Origin: Prauserella isguenensis
GTDB taxonomy: Bacteria > Actinomycetota > Actinomycetes > Mycobacteriales > Pseudonocardiaceae
Direction of reading: 5' to 3'
Assembly (NCBI RefSeq): GCF_014191605.1
Contig: NZ_JACHWU010000001.1
Coordinates: 1,364,001-1,428,000, forward strand
DNA length: 64,000 nt
The notes below the pieces were generated by a model. The model made no database searches, was not told the origin of the DNA, and saw only the letters and a program-made list of their open reading frames with translations. The first letter of the stretch is position 1. The number at the start of each line of letters is the position of its first letter. The translations under genes and the position numbers were made by a program. Positions 38,053-45,789 of this stretch are shown one piece after another.

Positions 38053-38711
38053 GGCAACTCCTCGTGGGACTAGATAATGGTGTGGGGTGACCACATGGCG
38101 CAGGCCTGCGAGGATCGCTGGTCTGCACCGGGCGCACCGACGATGCGCGTCCACTGTATTAACCCGGCAAAGCGATCACAACGGGTGCTCAATACGAATG
38201 ACTGGGTGTTGGATATCACCCTCCCGGCACTGAGTTGGATTATGAAAGACTACTGAACGTGTTCCCGGAGTTCGGGTTATAGGGCAGAGAAGTGAACACT
38301 GAGTAACCGGATGGTGGGTTTCGCCCTGTTCTAACCTGAGAGGGTTACGTGCTAACAGGTCGTTCGCTACTCTCTGCCTCTGCCCACCCGGGAATCGGGT
38401 TGCACGCTCACTGAAATGAGTGTCGGTCGGCGACGAGGGATCGAAGATCCCGCGACGGGGGGAAGGCCGTTGAGGGGTAGACGACGATGCGTCGAGTCGA
38501 GCTGCAGCACTCATCCGGTAGGCGTACGTACTGAGCGGGTGCACCCGCGAGGCGTCGGAGCGGGACGCTCCGGCGCGGCGGTCGGTCGCCACCGCCGTCG
38601 CTGGTGCACCGGGTCCCCGGGCCGGCAGGTCCTGGTCGGGACGGCAAATCGGCAGGAGCCGTAGGAAATCGGCGGGAGCCGTAGGGCTCGAACTTTGGGA
38701 GTGTGCTCGTA
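38053..38711. other. Divergent intergenic control region, ABC importer / cvnA
   Basis: A 660-base gap, visibly AT-richer than its surroundings from about 38150 to 38400. It must hold the promoters for the importer (TAATAC-like box on the minus strand near 38160) and for cvnA. Possible RNA structure: GGCAGAGA (38283-38290) with TCTCTGCC (38371-38378), enclosing GTAACC (38303-38308) with GGTTAC (38343-38348); TAACC-TGAGAG-GGTTA (38332-38347) would compete with the inner stem. Other hairpins: GGGATC-GAA-GATCCC near 38440, a 14-bp palindrome GCGGGTGCACCCGC (38535-38548), and CGGAGC-GGGAC-GCTCCG (38556-38572). No gene was found. Confidence 0.5.
38645..38684. repeat. 20-bp tandem repeat just upstream of cvnA
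   Basis: Two adjacent 20-bp units beginning AAATCGGC and ending GAGCCGTAGG, differing at one base. Each contains a GGC-N4-GCC hyphenated palindrome. The array ends about 27 bases before the cvnA start, so it is likely to lie in the 5' leader or operator. Confidence 0.75.
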
Positions 38712-41700
38712 GTGCTCGACGAGAAGGCGGAGGGAGGGCAGGCCGGCGGCGACGGCCCGGACGGCCCGACCGCCGAGGCGACTGCCTCCCCGTCGGCCGC
38801 CGGCAGCGCCGGCAGCGGCGGTTCCGGACGCGGTCTGCGTAACTGGCGGCTGCGGTCCAAGCTCGCCCTGATCCTGATCATTCCCACGGTCACCGCGCTC
38901 GTGCTCGCGGGCCTGCGCGTGTACGAGTCCCTCGACCGGGCGGGTCAGCTCGAGCAGACCGCCGACCAGGTGCAGCTCGCCGACCAGATCAGCGACGTCG
39001 TCCACCAGCTCCAGATCGAGCGCGAGCACGCGGTGCTCAAGCTCGGCGCGGGCCCCGGCGACGCCGAACGGACGAACCTGTTCAACGCCCAGGTGCAACA
39101 GGTCGACACCGCGGTGGGACGCCTGAACGCTCTGGCGGAGGACCTCGCCGTCGACGACCCTGCGATGCAGGCGCGCTACGAGGCGGGCGTGAACCGGCTC
39201 GGCGTGCTCGACTCCATGCGCCAGGCCGTCGCCGAGGGCGCGATGACCCCGCGCACCCTGCTCGACCAGTACACGCTGCTCATCACGGGACTGGTCCAGC
39301 TCGACCGAGAGGTCACGACCGCGATCAGCGATCGCGACATGCTCCGCGACAGCAACGCGATCCACGCGCTGTCGGAGACCAAGGAGAACATCTCCCTCGA
39401 AGGCGCCATCGTCGCGCTCGCAGCACAGCAGAACGACTTCCCGCGGTACATGCTCGAGGACGCCAAGGACGCCATGGCCAGTGGCGAGTCGGCGTCCGAG
39501 GACTTCAACGCCTACGCCTCGCTGCAGCAGCGGCAGTACTTCACCGACACCGTGTCCGCCCCGGAGATCGACCGCAGGCAGATGCAGCGGGACCAGGCCT
39601 TCGCGCGCGTCGAGAACGGTGAACCGCCGCAGATCAACCAGCAAGAGTTCGTCAACGACCTCGCCGTCACGCGTGACAACTACCGAGAGGCCGAGTCCGG
39701 GCTGCTGAGCGACCTGGAGGAGCAGTCGAGCGCCCTCGCGGGCGACACGACGTTCGCCGCCTGGCGTGACGCCGCCATCGTGGCCGTCGCCCTGATCGCC
39801 GCGCTGGCACTGATGCTCTACGTGTCGCGCTCGATGCTGGCGCCGCTGCGGACGCTGCGGGAGAACGCACTGGAGGTGGCGTACGTCCGGCTGCCGGAGA
39901 CCGTGCGCCGCATCCTCGCCGATCCGAACCCGATGGAGGCGTCCCGCAAGGGCATCAGCCCGGTGCCGGTCGATACCAAGGAGGAGATCGGCGAAGTCGC
40001 CCGGTCGTTCGACGTGGTGCACGAACGCGCAGTCCGCATGGCCGCCGAGCAGGCGCTCCTGCGTGAGAACGTCAACGGCATCTTCGTCAACCTCTCGCGC
40101 CGCAGTCAGCGGCTCGTGGAACGCCAGCTCGGCGTGATCGACAGCCTCGAATCCGACGAGCAGGACCCGGACCAGCTGTCGCATCTGTTCGAGCTCGACC
40201 ACCTCGCGACGCGGCTCCGCCGCAACGGCGAGAGCCTGCTGGTGCTCTCGGGTGCGGGCCTGTCGAAGTCCATGGCCAAGCCCGTGCCCGCTGCCGATGT
40301 CGTCGGTGCCTCGGTGTCGGAGATCGAGCAGTACGCCCGCGTCGAGGTCGGCAGCGTGCCGGAGGCCGCGGTGCACGGCCGTGCCGTCAACGACCTGGTA
40401 CACCTGCTGGCCGAACTGCTCGACAACGCGACGTACTTCTCCGAGCCGGACACGAAGATCAGCGTGCGGGCCGCCGTGACGCGCAAGCGTTCGCTCGCCA
40501 TCCAGATCACCGACCGCGGTGTGGGCATGAGCGAGGAGCAGCTCGCCGAGGCCAACGAGCGGCTCGCCGACCCGCCGGACCTGGACGTGTCCGTGACCCG
40601 GCGCATGGGCCTGTACGTGGTCGCGCGCCTGGCCCAGCGACACGGTATCGACGTCCGTCTCCGTGAGAACGAGGACATCGAGGGCGGTGTGGTCGCCCGG
40701 GTCGTCGTGCCGCGGGAACTGCTCACGGACGCGCCCGGTGGTCCGCAGGGAATCGCAGCTGCGGTGGGTGGTCAGCACAACGGTTCGTACGCGGGTGTGC
40801 CCGCGGCGGCGGAACTGCCGATGCGGCGGCTCGACCACACCGACGAGCCCGTCGCCGGTTCCGCTGCCCGGCCGACCAGCGCGTTCGAACCAGCACAGTC
40901 GTTCGACGACCGGTGGCCGAGTGCCGAGGACGTCCCGGAGGACGCCTCCGAACTCGACTACCTGTCCGGGGCCCCGCAGGGCGCCGACTCGGCGACCACC
41001 GTCATGCCCGCGGCGAGCCCGTCCACGGGCGGCGAGGACCAGCAGGGGCTGACCCCGCTCGACCAGCCGATCAGCCTCGACGACCTGGTCGGCGGTCCGA
41101 ACAAGGCTGCCGGTCCGTTCGTCAGTCCGGAGGAACGGGAACCGGACGCGCTGCCGAAGCGCACCCCCGGGGAGACGACCGGCTCCGTCCGGCCCTCCTG
41201 GCCACCGCAGCAGCCCGCGGGCGGCAACGGCGATGGCAACGGCAACGGCGATGGCAACGGCAACGGCACCGGCAACGGCAGGCTGGACACGACAGGCGAG
41301 GCCGCGCCCGGTGCCGGTACGGTGCCGGAGGACAACCCGCTCGCGCTGCCGCAACGGGAGCCGCGCTACGTGTCTCCGGAAACGGCGGCCGGTCCCGGAA
41401 CGTCGCAGGGGGCGGCCGGCAACGGGACCACGGGCGCCGCAGATGCCGCAGCCGCGGCAGGTGGGGCACAGTCCGGAACCGAGAGTGCGGCGCTGGAGGA
41501 AGAAGCGCCGACGAAGCGGCTGCCGATCTACCAGTCGGTGCTGTCGCGCTGGTTCAGCGAGGAAGACGAGAATGTGCCGGAGGCAGGGGCCGGCGACCAG
41601 ACCAGCGACGTCGCGGATGCAGACACCGCACGCGCCGGGGATTCCTCCGGTGGCGCCTCCGCCGGAGGAGTACAGGAGGACTGGCGGAGCGTGTCGGACA

Positions 41701-42059
41701 CCGGTTGGGAAGCGGCACAGTCGCTGCTCGAGCCGAAGGGCGAGGAGATCACGACAGCGGGCCTGCCCAAGCGGGTGCCGAACGCGTACCTCGTGCCGGG
41801 CTCGGTCACGGAGGCGAGTGACGCGACCCCCGCCCCCAGCGCGGCTGCGGAGACCGCCCCGGCGGCCCCGCCCGTCGCGACGGAGAAGCCCGCCGTGTCG
41901 CGGTCGGCCGAGGCCGCCCGAAACCGCATGGCCTCGTTCCAGCGCGGCTTCACCAGCGGCAGGCATGCACTGAAAGAACAACCGGATCAAACAGGCACAC
42001 AGTCCGAGGCCGAGTCGAACGGTTCGACCGACAACGGCGTTCACGGGGCGAAGGAGTAA
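38712..42059 (+). CDS. cvnA: Conservon sensor histidine kinase CvnA (NIT domain)
   Basis: Membrane kinase of about 1115 residues, first gene of a cvnA-B-C-D-like conservon. TM1 KLALILIIPTVTALVLAGL (about residues 50-70), an extracytoplasmic NIT helical domain to about residue 350, TM2 AAIVAVALIAALALMLYV, HAMP (LRTLRENALEVA), an acceptor helix ELDHLATRLRRNGESLLVL and a HATPase (LAELLDNATYFSEPD, DRGVGMSEEQ, RMGLYVVARLA). The long disordered tail has a GNGDGNGNG tract and ends with KRLPIYQSVLSRWF, LPKRVPNA and RSAEAARNRM. I prefer the GTG at 38712 (ten bases from GGGAG) over 38703. Expected to signal to the GTPase CvnD with CvnB and CvnC, as proposed for Streptomyces conservons. Confidence 0.92.
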   Translation: MLDEKAEGGQAGGDGPDGPTAEATASPSAAGSAGSGGSGRGLRNWRLRSKLALILIIPTVTALVLAGLRVYESLDRAGQLEQTADQVQLADQISDVVHQLQIEREHAVLKLGAGPGDAERTNLFNAQVQQVDTAVGRLNALAEDLAVDDPAMQARYEAGVNRLGVLDSMRQAVAEGAMTPRTLLDQYTLLITGLVQLDREVTTAISDRDMLRDSNAIHALSETKENISLEGAIVALAAQQNDFPRYMLEDAKDAMASGESASEDFNAYASLQQRQYFTDTVSAPEIDRRQMQRDQAFARVENGEPPQINQQEFVNDLAVTRDNYREAESGLLSDLEEQSSALAGDTTFAAWRDAAIVAVALIAALALMLYVSRSMLAPLRTLRENALEVAYVRLPETVRRILADPNPMEASRKGISPVPVDTKEEIGEVARSFDVVHERAVRMAAEQALLRENVNGIFVNLSRRSQRLVERQLGVIDSLESDEQDPDQLSHLFELDHLATRLRRNGESLLVLSGAGLSKSMAKPVPAADVVGASVSEIEQYARVEVGSVPEAAVHGRAVNDLVHLLAELLDNATYFSEPDTKISVRAAVTRKRSLAIQITDRGVGMSEEQLAEANERLADPPDLDVSVTRRMGLYVVARLAQRHGIDVRLRENEDIEGGVVARVVVPRELLTDAPGGPQGIAAAVGGQHNGSYAGVPAAAELPMRRLDHTDEPVAGSAARPTSAFEPAQSFDDRWPSAEDVPEDASELDYLSGAPQGADSATTVMPAASPSTGGEDQQGLTPLDQPISLDDLVGGPNKAAGPFVSPEEREPDALPKRTPGETTGSVRPSWPPQQPAGGNGDGNGNGDGNGNGTGNGRLDTTGEAAPGAGTVPEDNPLALPQREPRYVSPETAAGPGTSQGAAGNGTTGAADAAAAAGGAQSGTESAALEEEAPTKRLPIYQSVLSRWFSEEDENVPEAGAGDQTSDVADADTARAGDSSGGASAGGVQEDWRSVSDTGWEAAQSLLEPKGEEITTAGLPKRVPNAYLVPGSVTEASDATPAPSAAAETAPAAPPVATEKPAVSRSAEAARNRMASFQRGFTSGRHALKEQPDQTGTQSEAESNGSTDNGVHGAKE

Positions 42060-42062
42060 GAG

Positions 42063-42521
42063 TTGACACGCGCTGGTTCGATGCAGCCGGGTACGCCCCG
42101 GCAGGGCAATTCCGGCCAGGCCGGGAGCTTCGCCTGGCTCATCACCGACTTCGTGCACCGGGTCCCCGGCGTCGCACATTCCGTGGTCGTGTCCGCGGAC
42201 GGGCTGCTGCTGGCCTCCTCGAAGGGCCTGCCGAAGGACCGTGCCGACCAACTCGCCGCGGTTGCGTCCGGACTGACGTCCCTGGCACGCGGTGCCGCCC
42301 AGGTCTTCGAGGGCGGCCCGGTGGCCCAGACGGTCGTCGAGATGGCCAACGGTTTCCTGTTCCTGATGTCGGTCTCCGACGGCTCCTGCCTCGCCGTGCT
42401 CGGTGCGCCGGACAGTGACATCGGCCTGGTCGTGTACGAGATGACGTTGCTGGTCGACCGCGTCGGCCAGCAGATGACCCCGGAACTGCGAGCCCAGCTG
42501 CAGGGAAGCACCCGCCGGTGA
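42063..42521 (+). CDS. cvnB: Roadblock/LC7 protein CvnB
   Basis: Small cytosolic protein of 152 residues with a roadblock/LC7 domain ([49 protein letters not shown], then [32 protein letters not shown]). Roadblock proteins bind and modulate small Ras-like GTPases, so CvnD is the expected partner. The start is a TTG at 42063, eight bases after AAGGAG and four bases after the cvnA stop, giving tight coupling. The second copy in this conservon (44485) is very similar. Confidence 0.92.
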   Translation: MTRAGSMQPGTPRQGNSGQAGSFAWLITDFVHRVPGVAHSVVVSADGLLLASSKGLPKDRADQLAAVASGLTSLARGAAQVFEGGPVAQTVVEMANGFLFLMSVSDGSCLAVLGAPDSDIGLVVYEMTLLVDRVGQQMTPELRAQLQGSTRR

Positions 42522-42599
42522 GCTCACCGTCACCAGGACTTGGCGCGAGGCTGCCGATGATGTATCCACCGACAGTGAGCACACACTGAGGAGACCGCC

Positions 42600-43514
42600 G
42601 TGGATTCCGGGCACTCACGAGGTGATCGACGGTGGGACCGGGGGCAACAACCCCGCCCGCCGGACGAGCAGGACGGTCGCGCCGACGAGGCGTGGCGGCC
42701 GATCAGACCAAGCAAGCGGGTGGACCGCGGCAGCGACTGGCTGTACCCCTCCGACGAGGAAGCGGGCGATCCCGCCGACTTCAGCGTGTCCGAGTACCGG
42801 GAACGGCTGTTGGGTGGCCCCGGCTCGGAGCTCTACGGCTCGCACGACGTACCGCACCGCGACAGCGGCCCGCCCGAACGCGAGCACCCGGATTTCAGCA
42901 GCGGCTACCACGTCCCGTACGCGGAGAACTCTCTGAGCGGACCAAACGAGTTCGCCCGCGACTTCGACCGCTACGATGACGACTTCGGTCGCGGCCCCGC
43001 CGACACCGGCGAGTGGCGTACCGGCGACTTCGGCACCGGACGGTTCCCGCCCGTCGACGACGGGTTCCGCCCGTCGCCCGTACCCCGCCAGTCGTCGGGC
43101 GACACGTTCGGACCGCAGCGGATCGACCTGGGAGGCTCCGGACCGGTGCCCGAGGAAACACCGTCCGAGAGCTCCGGACTGGTCCGGCCGTACTTCCGGA
43201 CGAAAGGCCGCACCCGGCCGAGCCAGGACCTCGCCATCGAGACACTGATCTCGACGTCCGAGCGGGGCAGGCGGCTCGACGGGGTGCGCGTGCCGGAACA
43301 CAAGCACATCTGCGGGCTCTGCCTCGACACCAGGTCGGTCGCCGAGGTGGCCGCCCTGCTGAAGATGCCGCTCGGCGTGGTGCGGGTTCTGGTAGGTGAC
43401 GTTGCCGGTCTGGGCCTGGTGCTGGTGCACTCCCCGAACACGAACACCATGGTGGGCGACCGGCCCAGTATCGAATTCATGGAAAGGGTTCTCAGTGGCC
43501 TTCGGCGAATTTGA
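42600..43514 (+). CDS. cvnC: DUF742 protein CvnC
   Basis: Protein of 304 residues: a long charged, disordered N-terminal part (residues 1-190, many Asp/Arg/Pro/Gly) and a C-terminal DUF742 winged-helix-like domain beginning LVRPYFRTKGRTRPSQDLAIETLIS and including HKHICGLCLDTRSVAEVAALLKMPLGVVRVLVGDV. A CxxC pair (ICGLC) lies at the start of the helical part; the second conservon copy has ICDLC. Usual CvnC proteins are mostly just the DUF742 domain, so this N-terminal extension is long. GTG start with GAGGAG six bases before. The end overlaps cvnD by 20 bases. Confidence 0.9.
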   Translation: MDSGHSRGDRRWDRGQQPRPPDEQDGRADEAWRPIRPSKRVDRGSDWLYPSDEEAGDPADFSVSEYRERLLGGPGSELYGSHDVPHRDSGPPEREHPDFSSGYHVPYAENSLSGPNEFARDFDRYDDDFGRGPADTGEWRTGDFGTGRFPPVDDGFRPSPVPRQSSGDTFGPQRIDLGGSGPVPEETPSESSGLVRPYFRTKGRTRPSQDLAIETLISTSERGRRLDGVRVPEHKHICGLCLDTRSVAEVAALLKMPLGVVRVLVGDVAGLGLVLVHSPNTNTMVGDRPSIEFMERVLSGLRRI

Positions 43515-44103
43515 TTCCGACACAGCTGCGCCTGCCGCTGGGGGACCCACGTCCTCGACGAAGATCGTGGTCGCGGGTGGTTTCGGCGTCGGAAAGACGA
43601 CCCTGGTCGGTGCGGTGTCGGAGATCGACCCGCTGACGACCGAGGCGTCGATGACCGAGGCGAGCGTGTCGGTGGACGATCTGTCCGCGACGCCGCAGAA
43701 GGCGACCACCACGGTCGCCATGGACTTCGGCCGGATCTCGCTGGACTCGGACCTCGTGCTGTACGTCTTCGGCACGCCGGGCCAGCACCGGTTCTGGTTC
43801 ATGTGGGACGACCTGGCGAAGGGCGCCATCGGCGCGGTCGTCCTCGTCGACACGCGGCGGTTGGCGGACGCGTTCCCGTCGATCGACTTCTTCGAGAACC
43901 GCAAGTTGCCGTACATCGTGGCCATCAACTGCTTCGACCGGCTGCTGCACCACTCGATCGAAGACGTCCGGCACGCGCTGACGATCTCGCCGTCCGTGCC
44001 GATCATGGCCTGTGACGCGCGGCAGCGGGACTCCGCCAAACAGGTGCTCATCTCCGTCGTGCAGCACGCCATCGCCCACGACTCCGCCCTCCAGGCCGGT
44101 TGA
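43495..44103 (+). CDS. cvnD: Ras-like GTPase CvnD
   Basis: Small GTPase of 202 residues. G1 is GGFGVGKTTL, the switch region ATTTVAMDFGRI, G3 FGTPGQHRFWFMW, and G4 INCFD, in which the usual NKxD is NCFD. It belongs to the bacterial ATP/GTP-binding family that pairs with roadblock proteins. The GTG at 43495 is the start because GGAAAGG lies seven bases before it; the gene begins inside cvnC. It should be the output or switch component of the conservon. The following 380 bases (44104-44484) separate it from a second B-C pair. Confidence 0.92.
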   Translation: MAFGEFDSDTAAPAAGGPTSSTKIVVAGGFGVGKTTLVGAVSEIDPLTTEASMTEASVSVDDLSATPQKATTTVAMDFGRISLDSDLVLYVFGTPGQHRFWFMWDDLAKGAIGAVVLVDTRRLADAFPSIDFFENRKLPYIVAINCFDRLLHHSIEDVRHALTISPSVPIMACDARQRDSAKQVLISVVQHAIAHDSALQAG

Positions 44104-44484
44104 CGGGAAAAGTCATACGGGCTGTGTGGCGGTGCGGGTAGCAGAACCTCAGGCTCACCCGCCTGGCCGGCCACGCCCCATGGAGCGCTTCGCCGGCTGG
44201 GTTCGCGCATCCCGTCGTCGTAGCACCAGGTCGTCGTAGCACCCCGTCGTCGCTGTCCTCGCCCGAGACGCGCGGAGAACCTGCGGCGCTGGACGCTGGC
44301 GGCCGATGGGAAGTGACGTGGTCACTGCCGGCTACGCGGTGACGTGCGCTGTTGCGTGCGCCGTGCGGCGCGGTGTGCCGCCGCTCAGGTGAAACCGCGT
44401 GTAGCCGGGGCCTCGAGGTCGAACCCCGTGCGGGCGCCTAATAGTCTGAGGCCCGGGCCGATGTGCGCGTGCGAAGGAGGGACA
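44104..44484. other. Gap between cvnD and second cvnB, with short direct repeats
   Basis: A 380-base stretch with no supported gene. A 14-bp direct repeat, GTCGTCGTAGCACC, occurs at 44214-44227 and 44230-44243, with a partial third copy at 44246. Open frames here lack ribosome sites and show no recognisable protein. It probably contains a separate promoter for the B'C' pair. Confidence 0.55.
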
Positions 44485-44895
44485 GTGACCGATCCCGGGA
44501 CCCGCGGCGACGTCGGCGGTCTCCTCACCGACTTCGTGCGCCGGGTCTCCGGTGCCGCCCACACGGTCGTGGTGTCCGCCGACGGGATGCTGCTGTCGGC
44601 GTCCGACGGACTGCCGCGGGACCGGGCCGACCAGCTGTCGGCGGTCGCGTCGGGCCTGGTGTCACTGACGCACGGCGCGGCGGAGTCGTTCAACGGCGGC
44701 CGCGTCAACCAGACTGTCGTCGAGATGGATCGCGGTTACCTGTTCCTCATGTCGGTCGGCGAAGGCTCGTGCCTGGCGGCACTGGCGGCCCCGTCGGCCG
44801 ACATCGGCGTGCTCGCCTACGAGATGGCGGTGCTGGCCGATCGGTTGGGCCAGGACGGCGGCGCCGCGCTGCGCAGCGGTGGTGAGGCGCGGTGA
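44485..44895 (+). CDS. cvnB: Second roadblock/LC7 protein (CvnB')
   Basis: Roadblock/LC7 protein of 136 residues, paralogous to the one at 42063: GGLLTDFVRRVSGAAHTVVVSADGMLLSASDGLPRDRADQLSAVASGL, then RGYLFLMSVGEGSCLAALAAPSADIGVLAYEM. The GTG at 44485 has AAGGAGGG four bases before it, a stronger site than that of the first copy. Its stop overlaps the next start (GTGA). No extra CvnA or CvnD accompanies it, so it may use the CvnD at 43495 or serve the orphan kinase at 30647. Confidence 0.92.
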   Translation: MTDPGTRGDVGGLLTDFVRRVSGAAHTVVVSADGMLLSASDGLPRDRADQLSAVASGLVSLTHGAAESFNGGRVNQTVVEMDRGYLFLMSVGEGSCLAALAAPSADIGVLAYEMAVLADRLGQDGGAALRSGGEAR

Positions 44896-45704
44896 CTCCG
44901 GCGCGCGAGTGGGACCCGTCGGACTGGGACGCGCTGCACGAGGGCGGGGACCGGGAGTACGACGCCCCGGACCGATTCGACCTGGGCAGCCTGCCGCGGC
45001 AGCCCGCGCCAGGGCGGCCACCGGCGGGCCAGCACCCGCCCGGCAGGCACTCCGCCGAGCGGTTCCCGCCTCCGCCGCAGCCGGGGCACTCCCGGAACGA
45101 GCACCAGTTCCCGCCCGCACCGTCGCCGTACCAGCCGCCGGCGTCGGAGCCGTTTTCGGCGGACCAGCCGCCTTCCGAGGCGTTCCCACCGGAATCACGG
45201 CCGCCCGCGCCGCGGCGGAGCTCGTCGTCGCCGTCGTTCCCGCCCGCCTCCCGAGGCGGGGCGCAGAGCGGACACAGCGCATCCGGACAAGGCGCATCCG
45301 GACACAGCGCATCCGGATATGGCGGGGCGGCGGAGCCGGCGGAACCGCGACGGATGCACCGGTCGCTGGTGCGGCCGTACGCGCGCACGGGCGGACGCGT
45401 CGCGCCCGCGACGGACCTCCAGCTCGAGTCCCTCGTGTCGGCCTACGACGTCGCGGGCGCCACCGCGTCCGGAGCCGTGGCCTCCACCGTGCAGCGGTTC
45501 ATCTGTGACCTGTGCACGGAGGAGATCAAGTCGATCGCCGAGATCGCCGCGTACGCGCGGCTGCCGTTGGGCGTGGTGAAGGTGATCGTCTCCGACCTGG
45601 CCGACGCCGGAGCCGTGTCGATCCAGCGGCCCGGCAGGGTGACCGGTGATCGTTCCTCCCAGGCCTTCATGGAACGCATCCTGGAAGGTCTCAAAGCCCT
45701 GTAA
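44892..45704 (+). CDS. cvnC: Second DUF742 protein (CvnC')
   Basis: DUF742 protein of 270 residues. The N-terminal 150 residues are Pro/Ser/Gly-rich and include a (GHSAS)(GQGAS)(GHSAS)GYG repeat encoded by 15-bp units at 45270-45314. The C-terminal domain has SLVRPYARTGGRVAPATDLQLESLVS and FICDLCTEEIKSIAEIAAYARLPLGVVKVIVSDL. Like the first copy it has a CxxC at the same place. It overlaps the upstream roadblock gene by four bases, so the two are made together. Convergent with the helicase-like gene. Confidence 0.9.
   Translation: MTPAREWDPSDWDALHEGGDREYDAPDRFDLGSLPRQPAPGRPPAGQHPPGRHSAERFPPPPQPGHSRNEHQFPPAPSPYQPPASEPFSADQPPSEAFPPESRPPAPRRSSSSPSFPPASRGGAQSGHSASGQGASGHSASGYGGAAEPAEPRRMHRSLVRPYARTGGRVAPATDLQLESLVSAYDVAGATASGAVASTVQRFICDLCTEEIKSIAEIAAYARLPLGVVKVIVSDLADAGAVSIQRPGRVTGDRSSQAFMERILEGLKAL
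45270..45323 (+). repeat. 15-bp in-frame repeat inside the CvnC' gene
   Basis: Units GGACACAGCGCATCC, GGACAAGGCGCATCC, GGACACAGCGCATCC and a partial fourth lie head to tail. They encode GHSAS-type pentapeptides in the disordered part of CvnC', so changes in copy number would keep the reading frame. Confidence 0.85.
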
Positions 45705-45789
45705 CCCGCGTGTGCTGCGCCTGCCCGCCGCCCGGCCACGGCCCCAACGACACGCTGACGCGCGGCTGCCCGTTCGCGCGTGTTCTGGC

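Noticed and set aside
41223-41282. GGCAACGGCGATGGCAACG-type repeat inside cvnA as a separate repeat element
   Set aside because: It simply encodes the Gly/Asn/Asp linker of the kinase and is described with that gene.
38511-42614. Very long minus-strand open frame (1367 codons) opposite cvnA
   Set aside because: It is the antisense shadow of a high-GC gene; its translation is Arg/His/Val-rich with no family pattern, and the plus-strand kinase is unmistakable.
30647-45704. The 15-kb island as a recent horizontally acquired mobile island
   Set aside because: No integrase, att-like direct repeats or tRNA at either edge, and base composition and start-codon use match the surroundings; ordinary lineage-specific gene gain or different ancestral order is just as likely.
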